From positions 1 to 35,783 of the forward strand of contig JALSGP010000001.1 in the NCBI GenBank assembly GCA_026982705.1: a DNA stretch of 35,783 bases. The letters run 5' to 3'. The first letter of the stretch is position 1. Each line of letters begins with the position of its first letter. Shown here piece after piece: positions 9,777 through 18,753 of this stretch. This DNA comes from Alphaproteobacteria bacterium (GTDB taxonomy: Bacteria; Pseudomonadota; Alphaproteobacteria; Geminicoccales; Geminicoccaceae). Below the pieces are notes generated by a model. It did no database searches. It saw only the letters and a program-made list of their open reading frames with translations, and had not been told where the DNA came from. The position numbers and the translations under genes are program-made.

Positions 9777-10916
9777 GTGGAGACGGTCGACGCGCTGGTG
9801 GTGGGTGCGGGCGTGGTGGGACTGGCCACCGCCCGCCGCCTCGCCATGGCCGGCCTCGAGACGCTGGTGGTGGAGCGACACGCCGGCCCTGGCGAGGAGA
9901 CCAGCTCCCGCAACAGCGAGGTGATCCACGCCGGCCTCTACTATCCGCCGGGCAGTCTGCGCGCCCGCTGCTGCATCGCCGGTCGCGACTTCCTCTACCG
10001 CTATCTCGCCGAGCGCGGCGTCTGGCACCGCCGCCTCGGCAAGCTGGTGGTGGCCACCGACGAACGCCAGCATCCGCGCCTCAGGGCGATCCTGGACAAC
10101 GCCCGGGCCAGTGGCGCGGGTGCGCTGGAATGGTGGGACGCCCGGCGGGTCCACCGTGTGGAACCGGAGCTCGCGGTCACCGCCGCCCTGTGGTCGCCCG
10201 CGAGCGGCGTCCTCGACGCCCACGGCCTCATGACGGCCTATCTGGCCGATGCCGAGGCCCACGGCGCGGTGCTGGTGCCCCGCACCCCCCTCACCGGGGT
10301 GACGGTGGAGGCCGATCGCTTCGTCTGCCGCTTCGCCGATGCCGCCGGGACGGTGCTGGCCACCCGCCGCCTGGTGGTGGCGGCGGGACTGGCGGCACCG
10401 GAGCTCGCCCGCCGCATCCGTGGCCTCGATCCCCGCCAGGTGCCCCGCCAGTGGCTGTGCAAGGGGAACTACTTCACCCTGCGCGGCCGCTGTCCCTTCC
10501 GCCATCTCGTCTATCCGCTGCCGGACGAGGCCAGTCTCGGCATCCACGTGACGCCCGACCGCAGCGGCCGCTGCCGCTTCGGCCCCGATGCCGAATGGGT
10601 GGACCGGGTGGACTACCGGGTGGATCCCGGCCACGCGCCCGCCTTCGTCGCGGCCATCCGCCGCTACTGGCCCGATCTGCCGGCGGACGCCCTCGCACCG
10701 GACTATGCCGGCATCCGTCCCAAGCTACACCCGCCCGGCACGCCGCGCCCGGACTTCCGGGTGGACGGCCCCGAGGTCCACGGCATCCCGGGGCTGGTGC
10801 TGTTCTTCGGGATCGAGAGTCCGGGACTCACCGCCTCGGCGGCCCTCGCGGAGGTAGCGGCGCGGCGGCTCGGCCTGCCCCCCTCCGCCGAGTTCAGCGA
10901 TCTCGCCGTCCCATGA
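9777..10916 (+). CDS. FAD-dependent oxidoreductase, LhgO (L-2-hydroxyglutarate dehydrogenase)-like
   Basis: This 379-residue flavoprotein belongs to the DAO superfamily. The N-terminus carries the Rossmann motif DALVVGAGVVGLATARRL. The segment SSRNSEVIHAGLYYPPG is characteristic of the LhgO/L2HGDH group, which oxidises L-2-hydroxyglutarate to 2-oxoglutarate. Later matches include KGNYFTL, HLVYPLPDE, GIHVTPD and FFGIESPGLTAS. The GTG at 9777-9779 was chosen because GGAGAGG lies 6 bases upstream and no ATG is suitably placed. The 3' end overlaps fabZ, read the other way, by 23 bases. Its exact substrate is inferred from the family only. It is divergent from an oxidative-stress-type sigma factor, so co-regulation is possible. 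Confidence 0.88.
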   Translation: METVDALVVGAGVVGLATARRLAMAGLETLVVERHAGPGEETSSRNSEVIHAGLYYPPGSLRARCCIAGRDFLYRYLAERGVWHRRLGKLVVATDERQHPRLRAILDNARASGAGALEWWDARRVHRVEPELAVTAALWSPASGVLDAHGLMTAYLADAEAHGAVLVPRTPLTGVTVEADRFVCRFADAAGTVLATRRLVVAAGLAAPELARRIRGLDPRQVPRQWLCKGNYFTLRGRCPFRHLVYPLPDEASLGIHVTPDRSGRCRFGPDAEWVDRVDYRVDPGHAPAFVAAIRRYWPDLPADALAPDYAGIRPKLHPPGTPRPDFRVDGPEVHGIPGLVLFFGIESPGLTASAALAEVAARRLGLPPSAEFSDLAVP

Positions 10917-11379
10917 GCTTGGCGCCGAAGGCGGCCTCGCTCACCACCTCGCCGTCCACCCGCGCCGTCGCCTCGTATTTGAAGACGCCGAGCTTCGCCC
11001 GCACCAGCCGCACCTCCAGCGCGAGCCGGTCGCCCGGGCGCACCGGCCGGCGGAAGCGGGCGCCGTCGATGCTCATGAAATAGACGCTGCTGCCCTCGTA
11101 GGCGGGACCGTAGCTGGCGATGGTCATGACGGCCGCCGTCTGGGCCATGGCCTCGATGGTGAGCACCCCCGGCATGATGGGATCGTCGGGAAAGTGGCCG
11201 GGGAAGAAGGGTTCGTTGACGGTGACGTTCTTGATCCCCACCGCCCGTTCGAAGGCGGTGATCTCCACCACCCGGTCGATCAGCAGGAAGGGATAGCGGT
11301 GGGGAATGATCCGCGTGATCCCCGCGATGTCCACGTCGGGAAGCGGGGTTCCCTTTTCGGGAACGGAGCGGTCGCTCAT
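10894..11379 (-). CDS. fabZ: 3-hydroxyacyl-ACP dehydratase FabZ
   Basis: FabZ removes water from 3-hydroxyacyl-ACP in fatty-acid elongation. The 161-residue protein has HRYPFLLIDRV and then the active-site helix FFPGHFPDDPIMPGVLTIEA, with catalytic His62 and Glu76. A short N-terminal extension precedes the hot-dog fold. It is the last gene of the long leftward cluster, 12 bases after skp, with AGGGAGA as ribosome-binding site. In most Gram-negatives lpxD lies between skp and fabZ and lpxA follows fabZ; both are missing here, and the next gene downstream is convergent. The last 23 bases overlap the oxidoreductase gene. Confidence 0.96.
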   Translation of the reverse strand: MSDRSVPEKGTPLPDVDIAGITRIIPHRYPFLLIDRVVEITAFERAVGIKNVTVNEPFFPGHFPDDPIMPGVLTIEAMAQTAAVMTIASYGPAYEGSSVYFMSIDGARFRRPVRPGDRLALEVRLVRAKLGVFKYEATARVDGEVVSEAAFGAKLMGRRDR

Positions 11380-11391
11380 GCGGGGTCTCCC

Positions 11392-12024
11392 TCAGCGGTC
11401 CCGGGTGCCGGCGTCGGAGTCCGCTTCCGGCACCGTCACGTCGGGAAGCCGGCGATCGACGGCGGCCAGCACCTCCTCGGTGAGGTCGAGCCGGGGCGCG
11501 AACAGGAGGACGGCGGTGCTGGGCAGGACCAGGTTGAAGCCCTTCTCGTCGGCCATCTCGCTCACCACCTGGACGATGGTGTCGCGCACCACCGCGAAGG
11601 CCTCGGCCGAGGCCCGATCCAGCTCCCGCCGCCGCTGCTGCACCAGGCGCTGCACCCGCGCCGCCTCCTCCTCGAAGGCGCGGCGCTTCTCGGCGAAGGC
11701 CTCAGGCGAGAGCAGCCCCTTCTGACGGGCGAGTTCGCGCTCGCGCGCCACCAGCCGCCGTTCCAGCTCGCGGATCTCCCGCTGATAGCGGGCACGCCGC
11801 GCCTCGAGCTGGTTGCGGATGCTCCGGGCCGCCTTGGCCTCGCGCAGCACGCGCTGATAGTCCACCACCGCCACCACCGCCGGCGGCAGCGGTTCGGCGG
11901 CGGCGCGCCACGGCAGGGCGAGGACGACCACGGTCACCAGCAGGGCGAGGGCGGGGCCGAACCACCCGCGCTCAGAAGCGGGTGCCGAAGCTGAGCCGGA
12001 AGCGTTCGGTCTCGTCCTCGTCAT
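11392..12024 (-). CDS. skp: OmpH/Skp-family periplasmic chaperone
   Basis: Skp-type proteins hold unfolded outer-membrane proteins in the periplasm before BamA-dependent insertion. The 210-residue product has an N-terminal hydrophobic segment (about residues 23-40, PALALLVTVVVLALP) ending in AAAE, which looks like a signal peptide. The family start AVVDYQRVLREAKAARSI follows. Then comes a long charged coiled-coil (about 75-150) and the C-terminal segment EKGFNLVLPSTAVLLFAP. The only good start, the ATG at 12022-12024, lies 53 bases inside bamA, because the signal peptide needs residues encoded in the overlap. The position after bamA is the classical one. Confidence 0.88.
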   Translation of the reverse strand: MTRTRPNASGSASAPASERGWFGPALALLVTVVVLALPWRAAAEPLPPAVVAVVDYQRVLREAKAARSIRNQLEARRARYQREIRELERRLVARERELARQKGLLSPEAFAEKRRAFEEEAARVQRLVQQRRRELDRASAEAFAVVRDTIVQVVSEMADEKGFNLVLPSTAVLLFAPRLDLTEEVLAAVDRRLPDVTVPEADSDAGTRDR

Positions 12025-14263
12025 TCTTCACCACGGCCTGGGCGAAGTCGATGGAGAGCGGCCCCAGCGGCGAGACCCAGGAGACGCCGACGCCGGCACC
12101 CACCCGGACGTCGCCGCTGTCCACCAGATTGGGACCGCTCACGTCGACGTCGGTGAGGGTCCCGGCATCCACGAAGGCACGCCCGAACATGCGCAGTTCC
12201 TTGGGCAGCCCCAGCGGGAACCGCAGCTCGGCGGTGCCCACATAGTACAGATTGCCGCCGAGGGCATCGCCCGTGGTGCGGTCCCGGGGACCGATGCCGG
12301 CGAAGCGGAAGCCCCGCAGGGTGGAGCCGCCGATGAAGAAACGGTCGGCGAGATGGACGTCCCCACCGAGTCCGAGGATGTGGCCGGCGCGGATCCCCAG
12401 GTTCACCACCACGTCGGGTACCACGGAATAGTACCACGCCGCCCGCAGTTCGTGGCGGACGTAGCGGTTGTCACCCCCGAGACCGGCGAAGTCCTGATCG
12501 ATGCGCACCACGAAGCCCTCGCTGGGCAGGAACACGTTGTCCCGCCGGTCCCACTTCAGGGTGTGGCCGATGGCGGAGGTGACCCGGCCGCCCTGCTCGC
12601 GCCGGATAAAGGCCGAGGCCGCCGGATCCACGTTGTCGATCTCGATGCGACGCAGCGCGTAGCGGACGGAATGGCGCAGGAACTCGGAGAGGGGATAGCC
12701 GACGCGGATGCGTCCGCCGTCCCGACGCTGATCGAAGGAGGCCTCGGTCTGGAAGTCGGTCACCGTGTGGAAGAGGTCGATGCCCGCCGACAGTTCGTGC
12801 CCGAGGAAGTAGGGCTCGGTGAAACTGAAGTCGAAGCGCGTGGTCCGGCCGGAGACGGTGAAGGAGAGGTCCAGCTTCTGCCCGCGGCCGAGCAGGTTGC
12901 GCTCCGACAGCCGGGCGTCGGCCAGGAAGCCCTCGGCGGTGGAGTAGCCGCCGCCGAAGGAGAGCTCGCCCGTGGGCTGCTCCTCCACCTCCACCTCCAC
13001 CACCAGCCGGTCCGGGGCGCTGCCCTGGCGGGTGCGCACGTCGACCCTGGAGAAATAGCCGAGGTTGCGCACCCGTTGGATCGACCGGCGCAGGAGGGAG
13101 GCGTTGAAGGGATCTCCCTCGGCGAGGCGGAACTCGCGCCGGATCACCCGGTCGAGGGTGCGGACGTTGCCGCGGATCTCGATGCGCTCGACGTAGACCC
13201 GCGGGCCGCGGCTGATGCGGAAGACGATGTCCACCACCCGCTTCTCGCGGTCGAGGCGTTCCTCCGGCTCGATGCGCGCGAAGGCGTAGCCGAGTTCGCC
13301 CAGCTTTTCCGTGATGGCCTGGACGGTGCGCTCGATGGCATCGGCATCGTAGATCCCACCCTCGCGCACCTCCACGAGCCGCCGCAGCTTCTCCGGTTCC
13401 AGTTCGGGGATGTCCGAGACCAGCTCCACCTTCCCGAAACGGTAGCGCGGTCCCTCGTCGACGGCGAAGGTGAGATAGTAGCAGCGCCCGTCGGGACCGA
13501 GCTGGGCGGTGACCGCCGTCACCTCGAATTCGGCATAGCCGCGGGCACGATAGTGACGGCGCAGGCGCTCCTTGTCGAGCTCGACCCGGTCGGGGTCGTA
13601 GACGTCGGCGCTGCTGAAGAAGCGATACCAGGCGGTCTCGCGGGTGGAGACGACACCCCGCAGCGTACTGTCGGAGAAGGCGCGGTTGCCGACGAAGGCG
13701 ATCCCGCACACGCGGGTCACCGGCCCCTCGCGGATCTCGAACACGAGGTCCACCCGGTTCTGCGGGCGACGGATGATCTTGGGCTCGACCCGCGCCGCGT
13801 AGCGGCCGTTGCGGCGGTAGAGGTCGAGGATGCGCTCCACCGCCTCCTGCACCCGCCGGCGGCTGAAGACGCTGCGGGGTGCGATGCCCACCTCGGCCCG
13901 GAGCTGCTCGTCGTCGATGGCCGAATTGCCCTCGAAGGCCACCCGGCTGACCACGGGGTTCTCCACCACCCGCACCACCAGCACGTCGCCGCGGCGTTCG
14001 AGACGCACGTCCTCGAACAGACCGGTGGCGAAGAGGGTCTTGAGGGAGCGGTCGAGGCGGTCGGGGTCGAAGGGATCGCCCGGGCGCACGGCCAGATAGC
14101 CCAGGACGGTGGCGTCCTCGACGCGCCGGTTGCCCTCCACCACGATCTCGCGGATGCGGACCTCGGCGGGACCGGCCTGGGCGTGGACCCGCGGTGCGGT
14201 CAGAGGCGATGCGAAGAATGTCAGTGTCAGCCCGAAGGCGAGCACCCGAGCGATGGGACCCAT
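11972..14263 (-). CDS. bamA: Outer-membrane protein assembly factor BamA
   Basis: BamA is the central Omp85-family insertase for beta-barrel outer-membrane proteins. The 763 residues comprise a signal peptide (MGPIARVLAFGLTLTFFA, cleaved near VHAQ), five POTRA domains (roughly 30-430) and a 16-strand barrel. The barrel is visible from FGGGYSTAEG and RNLLGRGQ through FFIGGSTLRGF (the conserved loop-6 region). It ends in RLSFGTRF, with the C-terminal phenylalanine of a beta-signal. The ATG at 14261-14263 has GGAAGG upstream and begins the signal peptide, although the frame is open further upstream. It is flanked by rseP and skp, the usual order. Confidence 0.96.
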   Translation of the reverse strand: MGPIARVLAFGLTLTFFASPLTAPRVHAQAGPAEVRIREIVVEGNRRVEDATVLGYLAVRPGDPFDPDRLDRSLKTLFATGLFEDVRLERRGDVLVVRVVENPVVSRVAFEGNSAIDDEQLRAEVGIAPRSVFSRRRVQEAVERILDLYRRNGRYAARVEPKIIRRPQNRVDLVFEIREGPVTRVCGIAFVGNRAFSDSTLRGVVSTRETAWYRFFSSADVYDPDRVELDKERLRRHYRARGYAEFEVTAVTAQLGPDGRCYYLTFAVDEGPRYRFGKVELVSDIPELEPEKLRRLVEVREGGIYDADAIERTVQAITEKLGELGYAFARIEPEERLDREKRVVDIVFRISRGPRVYVERIEIRGNVRTLDRVIRREFRLAEGDPFNASLLRRSIQRVRNLGYFSRVDVRTRQGSAPDRLVVEVEVEEQPTGELSFGGGYSTAEGFLADARLSERNLLGRGQKLDLSFTVSGRTTRFDFSFTEPYFLGHELSAGIDLFHTVTDFQTEASFDQRRDGGRIRVGYPLSEFLRHSVRYALRRIEIDNVDPAASAFIRREQGGRVTSAIGHTLKWDRRDNVFLPSEGFVVRIDQDFAGLGGDNRYVRHELRAAWYYSVVPDVVVNLGIRAGHILGLGGDVHLADRFFIGGSTLRGFRFAGIGPRDRTTGDALGGNLYYVGTAELRFPLGLPKELRMFGRAFVDAGTLTDVDVSGPNLVDSGDVRVGAGVGVSWVSPLGPLSIDFAQAVVKNDEDETERFRLSFGTRF

Positions 14264-14307
14264 GGTGCCTTCCCGTCCTCTCCCAGATCGCCGCCGCGGG
14301 CGACGGA

Positions 14308-15402
14308 TCAGCCGGAATCGGATCCGAACAGCTCGAGCTGGCGGAGGTCGTTCCAGGTGGCGAACAGCATGAGCGTCACCACCATGGCCAGCCCGATGCG
14401 GAACAGGATCTCCTGGCTGCGCTCCGACAGCGGCCGCCCGCGCGCCGCCTCGATCGTGTAGAGGAGAAGGTGACCGCCGTCCAGCATGGGGATCGGGAAC
14501 AGATTGATGAGGCCGAGGTTGAGTGACAGGATCGCCGCGAACCAGAGCACCGGCACCAGCCCCTGGCGGGCGATCTCGCCCGACATCTGGGCGATGCGCA
14601 GGGGCCCGCCCAGCTCTTCGGTGCCGCGGGTGCCGACGATCATCTGCCCCACCGCCTGCAGCGTGCCGGCGATCATGCGGCCGGTCTCCGCCACCGCCTC
14701 GACGAGGGCGCTGCCGGGGCCGAGACGGCGGTACTCGAGCCCGCGGCTGGTGACGCCCACGAGACCGATGCGCACCGTCCCCGCCGGCGTCTCCACCTCC
14801 CGTAGCTCCGGCACCACCGTGAGCTCCAGCGTACGGCCGTCGCGGCGGACGGTGAAGACGAGCGGCGTGCCCGGCGCGTCGCGGACGATGCGCTGGAGGT
14901 CCTCGAAACTGTCCACCGTCTCGCCGTTCACGGCGAGGATGCGGTCGCCCGGCAGCAGTCCCGCCGCGGCCGCCGGCGAGTCCGGCATCACGTCTCCCAC
15001 CACCGGCGGCGCGTAGGGCTTGCCGTAGACCAGGAACAGCAGGGCGAAGACCAGCACCGCGAAGAGGAAATTGGCGAGGGGCCCGGCGGCGACGATGGCC
15101 ATGCGCTGCCCGACGCGCTTGGCCGGGAAGGCGTCGGGGGTGCGGGCCGCGCCCGGCGTCTCCTCCTCGCCCAGCATCTTCACGTAGCCCCCCAGCGGCA
15201 CCAGCGCGAACTTCCAGCGGGTGCCCCGGCGGTCGGTCCAGCCGAAGAGTTCGGGGCCGAAGCCGATGGAGAAGACCTCCACCCGCACGCCGTTGCGGCG
15301 TGCCACCCAGAAGTGGCCGAACTCGTGGACGAAGACCACCACCGAGAGGATGAGGAGGAAGGGGACGAAATAGCCGACGACGAGCTGGACGAGGTCGATC
15401 AT
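14308..15402 (-). CDS. rseP: RIP metalloprotease RseP (site-2 protease)
   Basis: This is an inner-membrane zinc protease that cuts transmembrane segments, such as those of anti-sigma factors and signal-peptide remnants. Of 364 residues, the first transmembrane helix carries HEFGH (His26, Glu27, His30). PLGGYVKMLGEE follows at about 69-81. There is one PDZ domain (about 133-185). The second metal motif is LFPIPMLDGGH, with Asp308 in TM3. E. coli RseP has two PDZ domains; the shorter single-PDZ form is common in alphaproteobacteria. The start overlaps the dxr stop as ATGA. The ChrR-like factor in this window has no transmembrane segment and is therefore not an obvious substrate. Confidence 0.95.
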   Translation of the reverse strand: MIDLVQLVVGYFVPFLLILSVVVFVHEFGHFWVARRNGVRVEVFSIGFGPELFGWTDRRGTRWKFALVPLGGYVKMLGEEETPGAARTPDAFPAKRVGQRMAIVAAGPLANFLFAVLVFALLFLVYGKPYAPPVVGDVMPDSPAAAAGLLPGDRILAVNGETVDSFEDLQRIVRDAPGTPLVFTVRRDGRTLELTVVPELREVETPAGTVRIGLVGVTSRGLEYRRLGPGSALVEAVAETGRMIAGTLQAVGQMIVGTRGTEELGGPLRIAQMSGEIARQGLVPVLWFAAILSLNLGLINLFPIPMLDGGHLLLYTIEAARGRPLSERSQEILFRIGLAMVVTLMLFATWNDLRQLELFGSDSG

Positions 15403-16622
15403 GCGCGGTCCGCGCTCCCGTGCTGGCCGGCGAGGCGCAGCCGCCGGCGGGTCCAGGTGCGCGCCTCGGCATCGAGCCGCAGCACCTCTTCGAGCGTGCC
15501 CGGACGGACGGCGGCGAGCGGTGTGGCCAGGGCCTCCTCCACCGTCCGGGCGATGTCGAGGAAGCCGATCCGACCGGCGAGGAAGGCCTCCACCGCGATC
15601 TCGTTCACGGCATTGAGGACAGTTGGGGCCCCGCCCCCGCGTCTCAAGGCCTCGCGGGCCAGCGTCAGGGCGGGGAAGCGTGCCGGATCGGGAGCCTCGA
15701 AGTCGAGGCGCCCGAGGGCCACGAGATCGAGGCGGGCGACGCCGGTGGCGAGCCGCGACGGCCAGGCCAGCACGTGGGCGATGGGCACGCGCATGTCGGG
15801 CGGGCCGAGCTGGGCCAGCACCGAGCCGTCGGTGAAGACCACGAGGCCGTGGACCACCGACTGGGGATGGACCACCACCTCGATGGCCCGCTCGTCGAGA
15901 CCGAAGAGATGGTGGGCCTCGATGATCTCGAGACCCTTGTTCATCATGGTGGCGGAATCGACGGTGATTTTGGCCCCCATGCGCCAGTTGGGATGGGCCA
16001 GCGCCCGGTCCGGCGTGGCGCGGGCCATCTCCTCGCGGCTGGCGGTGCGGAAGGGACCGCCCGAGGCGGTGAGGACGATGCGCTCCAGGTGGCGGCGGGG
16101 ATTGCCGGCCAGCGCCTGGAAGACGGCGTTGTGTTCGGAGTCCACGGGCAGCAGGACGGCGTCGTGGGTGGCCACCTCGCGCACGAACAGTTCGCCGGCG
16201 GAGACCAGACACTCCTTGTTGGCGAGGCCGACGACGGCACCCCGCCGGACGGCGGCGAGGGTGGGCTCGAGGCCGGCGGCGCCGACGATGGCGGCCATCA
16301 CCAGCTCGCTCGGCCGCATGGCCGCCTCCACCACCGCCCGCGGGCCCGCCGCCGCCTCGATGCCGCTGCCGGCGAGCGCCTCCCGCAGCTCGCCGTAGGC
16401 GGCGGGGTCGGCCACCACGGCGAGGCGGGCGCGGTGGCGGCGGGCGAGACGGGCGAGCTCGCCGGCGCGACGGTGGGCGGTCAGCGCCTCGATCTCGAAG
16501 CGGCCCGGATCCTCGGCCACCACCTCGAGGGTGGCGCGGCCGACGGAACCGGTGGCGCCCAGCACCGTGAGCCGGCGCGGCCAGTGGGGCGCACAGTCGC
16601 CGGCACCCGCGGCCGGGATCAC
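15399..16622 (-). CDS. dxr: 1-deoxy-D-xylulose 5-phosphate reductoisomerase
   Basis: Dxr converts DXP to 2-C-methyl-D-erythritol 4-phosphate, the committed step of the non-mevalonate isoprenoid pathway. The 407 residues show the NADPH motif LGATGSVGRATL, then LANKECLVSAGE, LPVDSEHNAVFQ, TASGGPFR, and the metal/substrate segment WRMGAKITVDSATMMNKG. The GTG start at 16620-16622 overlaps the cdsA stop as GTGA, with GGGGAGG about 6 bases upstream; a second GTG one codon earlier is equally possible. The neighbouring uppS uses products of this pathway for undecaprenyl diphosphate, which fits the cluster. Confidence 0.96.
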   Translation of the reverse strand: MIPAAGAGDCAPHWPRRLTVLGATGSVGRATLEVVAEDPGRFEIEALTAHRRAGELARLARRHRARLAVVADPAAYGELREALAGSGIEAAAGPRAVVEAAMRPSELVMAAIVGAAGLEPTLAAVRRGAVVGLANKECLVSAGELFVREVATHDAVLLPVDSEHNAVFQALAGNPRRHLERIVLTASGGPFRTASREEMARATPDRALAHPNWRMGAKITVDSATMMNKGLEIIEAHHLFGLDERAIEVVVHPQSVVHGLVVFTDGSVLAQLGPPDMRVPIAHVLAWPSRLATGVARLDLVALGRLDFEAPDPARFPALTLAREALRRGGGAPTVLNAVNEIAVEAFLAGRIGFLDIARTVEEALATPLAAVRPGTLEEVLRLDAEARTWTRRRLRLAGQHGSADRA

Positions 16623-17458
16623 CACCCCCCTCCCCCGCCGGTCAGCGCCAGCACCAGGGCGAAGGCCGGGGCGGCGAAGAGGAGACCGTCGAGCCGGTCC
16701 AGCACGCCGCCGTGGCCCGGCAGCAGCCGGCCGCTGTCCTTGTACCCGGAGCGGCGCTTGAGCCAGGACTCGAAGAGATCGCCCGCCTGTTCCACGAGGG
16801 CGAGGACGGCGGCGAGCAGCGCGGCGAGTGCGCTCGTACGGTCGAGGCGGCCGTGGGCGAGGGCCGCGAGCGCGCCGCCGGTCGCGGCGGCGAACAGCAC
16901 GCCACCGGCGAGACCGGACCAGGTCTTGTTGGGACTCAGAACGGGTGCGAGGCGCGGCCCGCCCAGGGTGCGCCCCACGAAATAGCCGCCCATGTCGGTG
17001 GCGGCCACCACGGCGACGATCCACAGGGTGAGCCAGGCGCCGGTGGGACCACCGTGGCGCAGCCACCACAGGGAGAGAAGGGGAATGCCGAGATAGAGCG
17101 GACCCAGCATCCAGGCCCAGGCGCGGCCGCCGGCGGCCCGCGCCAGCGGGGCGCCGAGGGCGGCGGCGAGGACCAGCAGCGTCAGACCCTGGACGGTCGC
17201 GAGGCCGGCGGCGAGGACGAGGGCCGCGGCCAGCGCCGTGGTCAGGAAGGCGGTGAGGCGCCGCTGCCGTACGAGCGCGCGTTCCTGCAGCCGTGCGTAT
17301 TCGAAGGCCATGGCCGCGGCGGCCGCGGCCAGCAGCAGGAGGAAGGGGAACCCACCCCACAGGATGAGGAGGCCCGCCACCGTGGCGAGGGTGACGGCGG
17401 TCACCACGCGCCGCCCGAAGTCGCGGTCGCCGAAGGCTTCACCCGGCCGAGGCCCCAT
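16619..17458 (-). CDS. cdsA: Phosphatidate cytidylyltransferase
   Basis: CdsA makes CDP-diacylglycerol from phosphatidic acid and CTP at the inner membrane, the branch point of phospholipid synthesis. The 279-residue protein is strongly hydrophobic, with about eight membrane segments. Near the C-terminus it carries the family signature LKRRSGYKDSGRLLPGHGG followed by VLDRLD, which holds the catalytic aspartates. The region ATDMGGYFVGR and SPNKTWSG also matches the family. Its start overlaps the end of uppS by 20 bases and its stop overlaps the dxr start, so the three genes are translationally linked. Confidence 0.95.
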   Translation of the reverse strand: MGPRPGEAFGDRDFGRRVVTAVTLATVAGLLILWGGFPFLLLLAAAAAAMAFEYARLQERALVRQRRLTAFLTTALAAALVLAAGLATVQGLTLLVLAAALGAPLARAAGGRAWAWMLGPLYLGIPLLSLWWLRHGGPTGAWLTLWIVAVVAATDMGGYFVGRTLGGPRLAPVLSPNKTWSGLAGGVLFAAATGGALAALAHGRLDRTSALAALLAAVLALVEQAGDLFESWLKRRSGYKDSGRLLPGHGGVLDRLDGLLFAAPAFALVLALTGGGGGW

Positions 17459-18185
17459 AGCGTCGCTCGCGTCGACCGTACTCCAGCAGCGCCTCCACCA
17501 GATGCTCCTCGCCGAACTCGGGCCACAGCACCGGCAGGAAGACCAGCTCGGTGTAGGCGAGCTGCCAGAGCAGGAAGTTGCTGATGCGCTGTTCGCCGCT
17601 GGTCCGGATGAGGAGGTCGGGATCGGGCACGCCGGCGGTGTCGAGGCAGGCGGCGAAGCGGTCCTCGTCGATGGCGGCGGGATCCAGCCGGCCGGCCCGC
17701 ACCGCCTCGGCGATGCGGCGGCAGGCGCGCACGATTTCCTGCCGGCCGCCGTAGTTGAGGGCCACCAGCACGTCGATGCGACGGTTGTCGGCGGTGCGCC
17801 GTTCCGCCTCCTCGATGAGGGCGACGATGTCCGACGCGAGCCGGGCGCGGTCGCCGATGACGCGGATGCGCACGTCGTTCTCGTGGAGATGGTCGATCTC
17901 CCGCTGCAGATAGTAGCGCAGCAGGTTCATGAGCTCGTCCACCTCCTGGGGCGGCCGGCGCCAGTTCTCCGAGGAGAAGGCGTAGAGGGTGAGGTAGCGG
18001 ATGCCGAGGCGGGCACAGGCCTCGACGGTCCGGCGCACCGCCTCCGCCCCCTTGCGGTGGCCCCAGGCGGGGGGATGCCCGCGGGCCCGCGCCCAGCGTC
18101 GGTTGCCGTCCATGATGATGGCGACGTGGACCGGCAGCGGGGTCTCCGCGAAGACCGCCTCGAGCCGCTCGGACAAGGGGTTCAC
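17439..18185 (-). CDS. uppS: Undecaprenyl diphosphate synthase (cis-prenyltransferase)
   Basis: UppS condenses eight isopentenyl units onto farnesyl diphosphate to make the lipid carrier of peptidoglycan and other envelope polymers. The 248-residue protein has HVAIIMDGNRRWA with catalytic Asp26, then WGHRKGAEAVR, LTLYAFSSENWRRP, ALNYGGRQEI and the C-terminal DLLIRTSGEQRISNFLLWQL. The start is GTG at 18183-18185, 7 bases after the frr stop. The upstream GCGAG is a weak ribosome-binding site, so translation probably relies on coupling to frr. Confidence 0.96.
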   Translation of the reverse strand: MNPLSERLEAVFAETPLPVHVAIIMDGNRRWARARGHPPAWGHRKGAEAVRRTVEACARLGIRYLTLYAFSSENWRRPPQEVDELMNLLRYYLQREIDHLHENDVRIRVIGDRARLASDIVALIEEAERRTADNRRIDVLVALNYGGRQEIVRACRRIAEAVRAGRLDPAAIDEDRFAACLDTAGVPDPDLLIRTSGEQRISNFLLWQLAYTELVFLPVLWPEFGEEHLVEALLEYGRRERRYGASAG

Positions 18186-18192
18186 CTCGCGC

Positions 18193-18753
18193 TCATACGG
18201 TGAGGATGTCCCGTTCCTTCTGCTCCAGCAGCCGGTTGATGGCGTCCACGTGCTCGTCCGTGAGCTTCTGCACCCGCTCCTGCAGGCGGTGGAACTCGTC
18301 CTCGGAGATCTCGCCGTCCCGCAGCCGGCGACGCAGGGTGTCGATGGCGTCCCGCCGCACGTTGCGGACCGCCACCCGTGCCTGCTCGGCGTATCGGTGC
18401 GCCACCTTGACGAGCTCCTGGCGCCGCTCCTCGCTGAGCTCGGGCAGCGGCACCCGCACGAGATTGCCGTCGGTCATCGGGTTGAGGCCGAGACCCGCGT
18501 TGCGGATGGCCTTCTCCACCGCCTTGACGAGGCCGCGGTCCCAGACCTGGACGGTGAGCAGGCGCGGCTCCGGCGCCGAGACGGTGGCCACCTGGTTGAG
18601 GGGCATCTCGGTGCCGTAGGCCTCCACCGTCACCGGCTCCAGCAGGCTGGTGGAGGCGCGGCCGGCCCGGAGACCGGCGAGCTCGCGGCGCAGGACCTCG
18701 ACCGCGCCGTCCATGCGCTTCTTGATGTCCTTGAGGTCGAACGTCGCGCTCAT
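18193..18753 (-). CDS. frr: Ribosome recycling factor
   Basis: RRF splits post-termination ribosomes together with EF-G. The 186 residues are standard length. They begin [20 protein letters not shown] and contain [40 protein letters not shown] and a C-terminal helical bundle segment ending in [12 protein letters not shown]. The start at 18751-18753 overlaps the pyrH stop as ATGA. The pyrH-frr pairing is one of the most conserved in bacteria. Confidence 0.97.
   Translation of the reverse strand: MSATFDLKDIKKRMDGAVEVLRRELAGLRAGRASTSLLEPVTVEAYGTEMPLNQVATVSAPEPRLLTVQVWDRGLVKAVEKAIRNAGLGLNPMTDGNLVRVPLPELSEERRQELVKVAHRYAEQARVAVRNVRRDAIDTLRRRLRDGEISEDEFHRLQERVQKLTDEHVDAINRLLEQKERDILTV

Noticed and set aside
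11972-12024. A 53-base overlap of skp with bamA, as a possible frameshift
   Set aside because: Both proteins are complete: BamA ends in its beta-signal phenylalanine and Skp needs the overlapped codons for its signal peptide.
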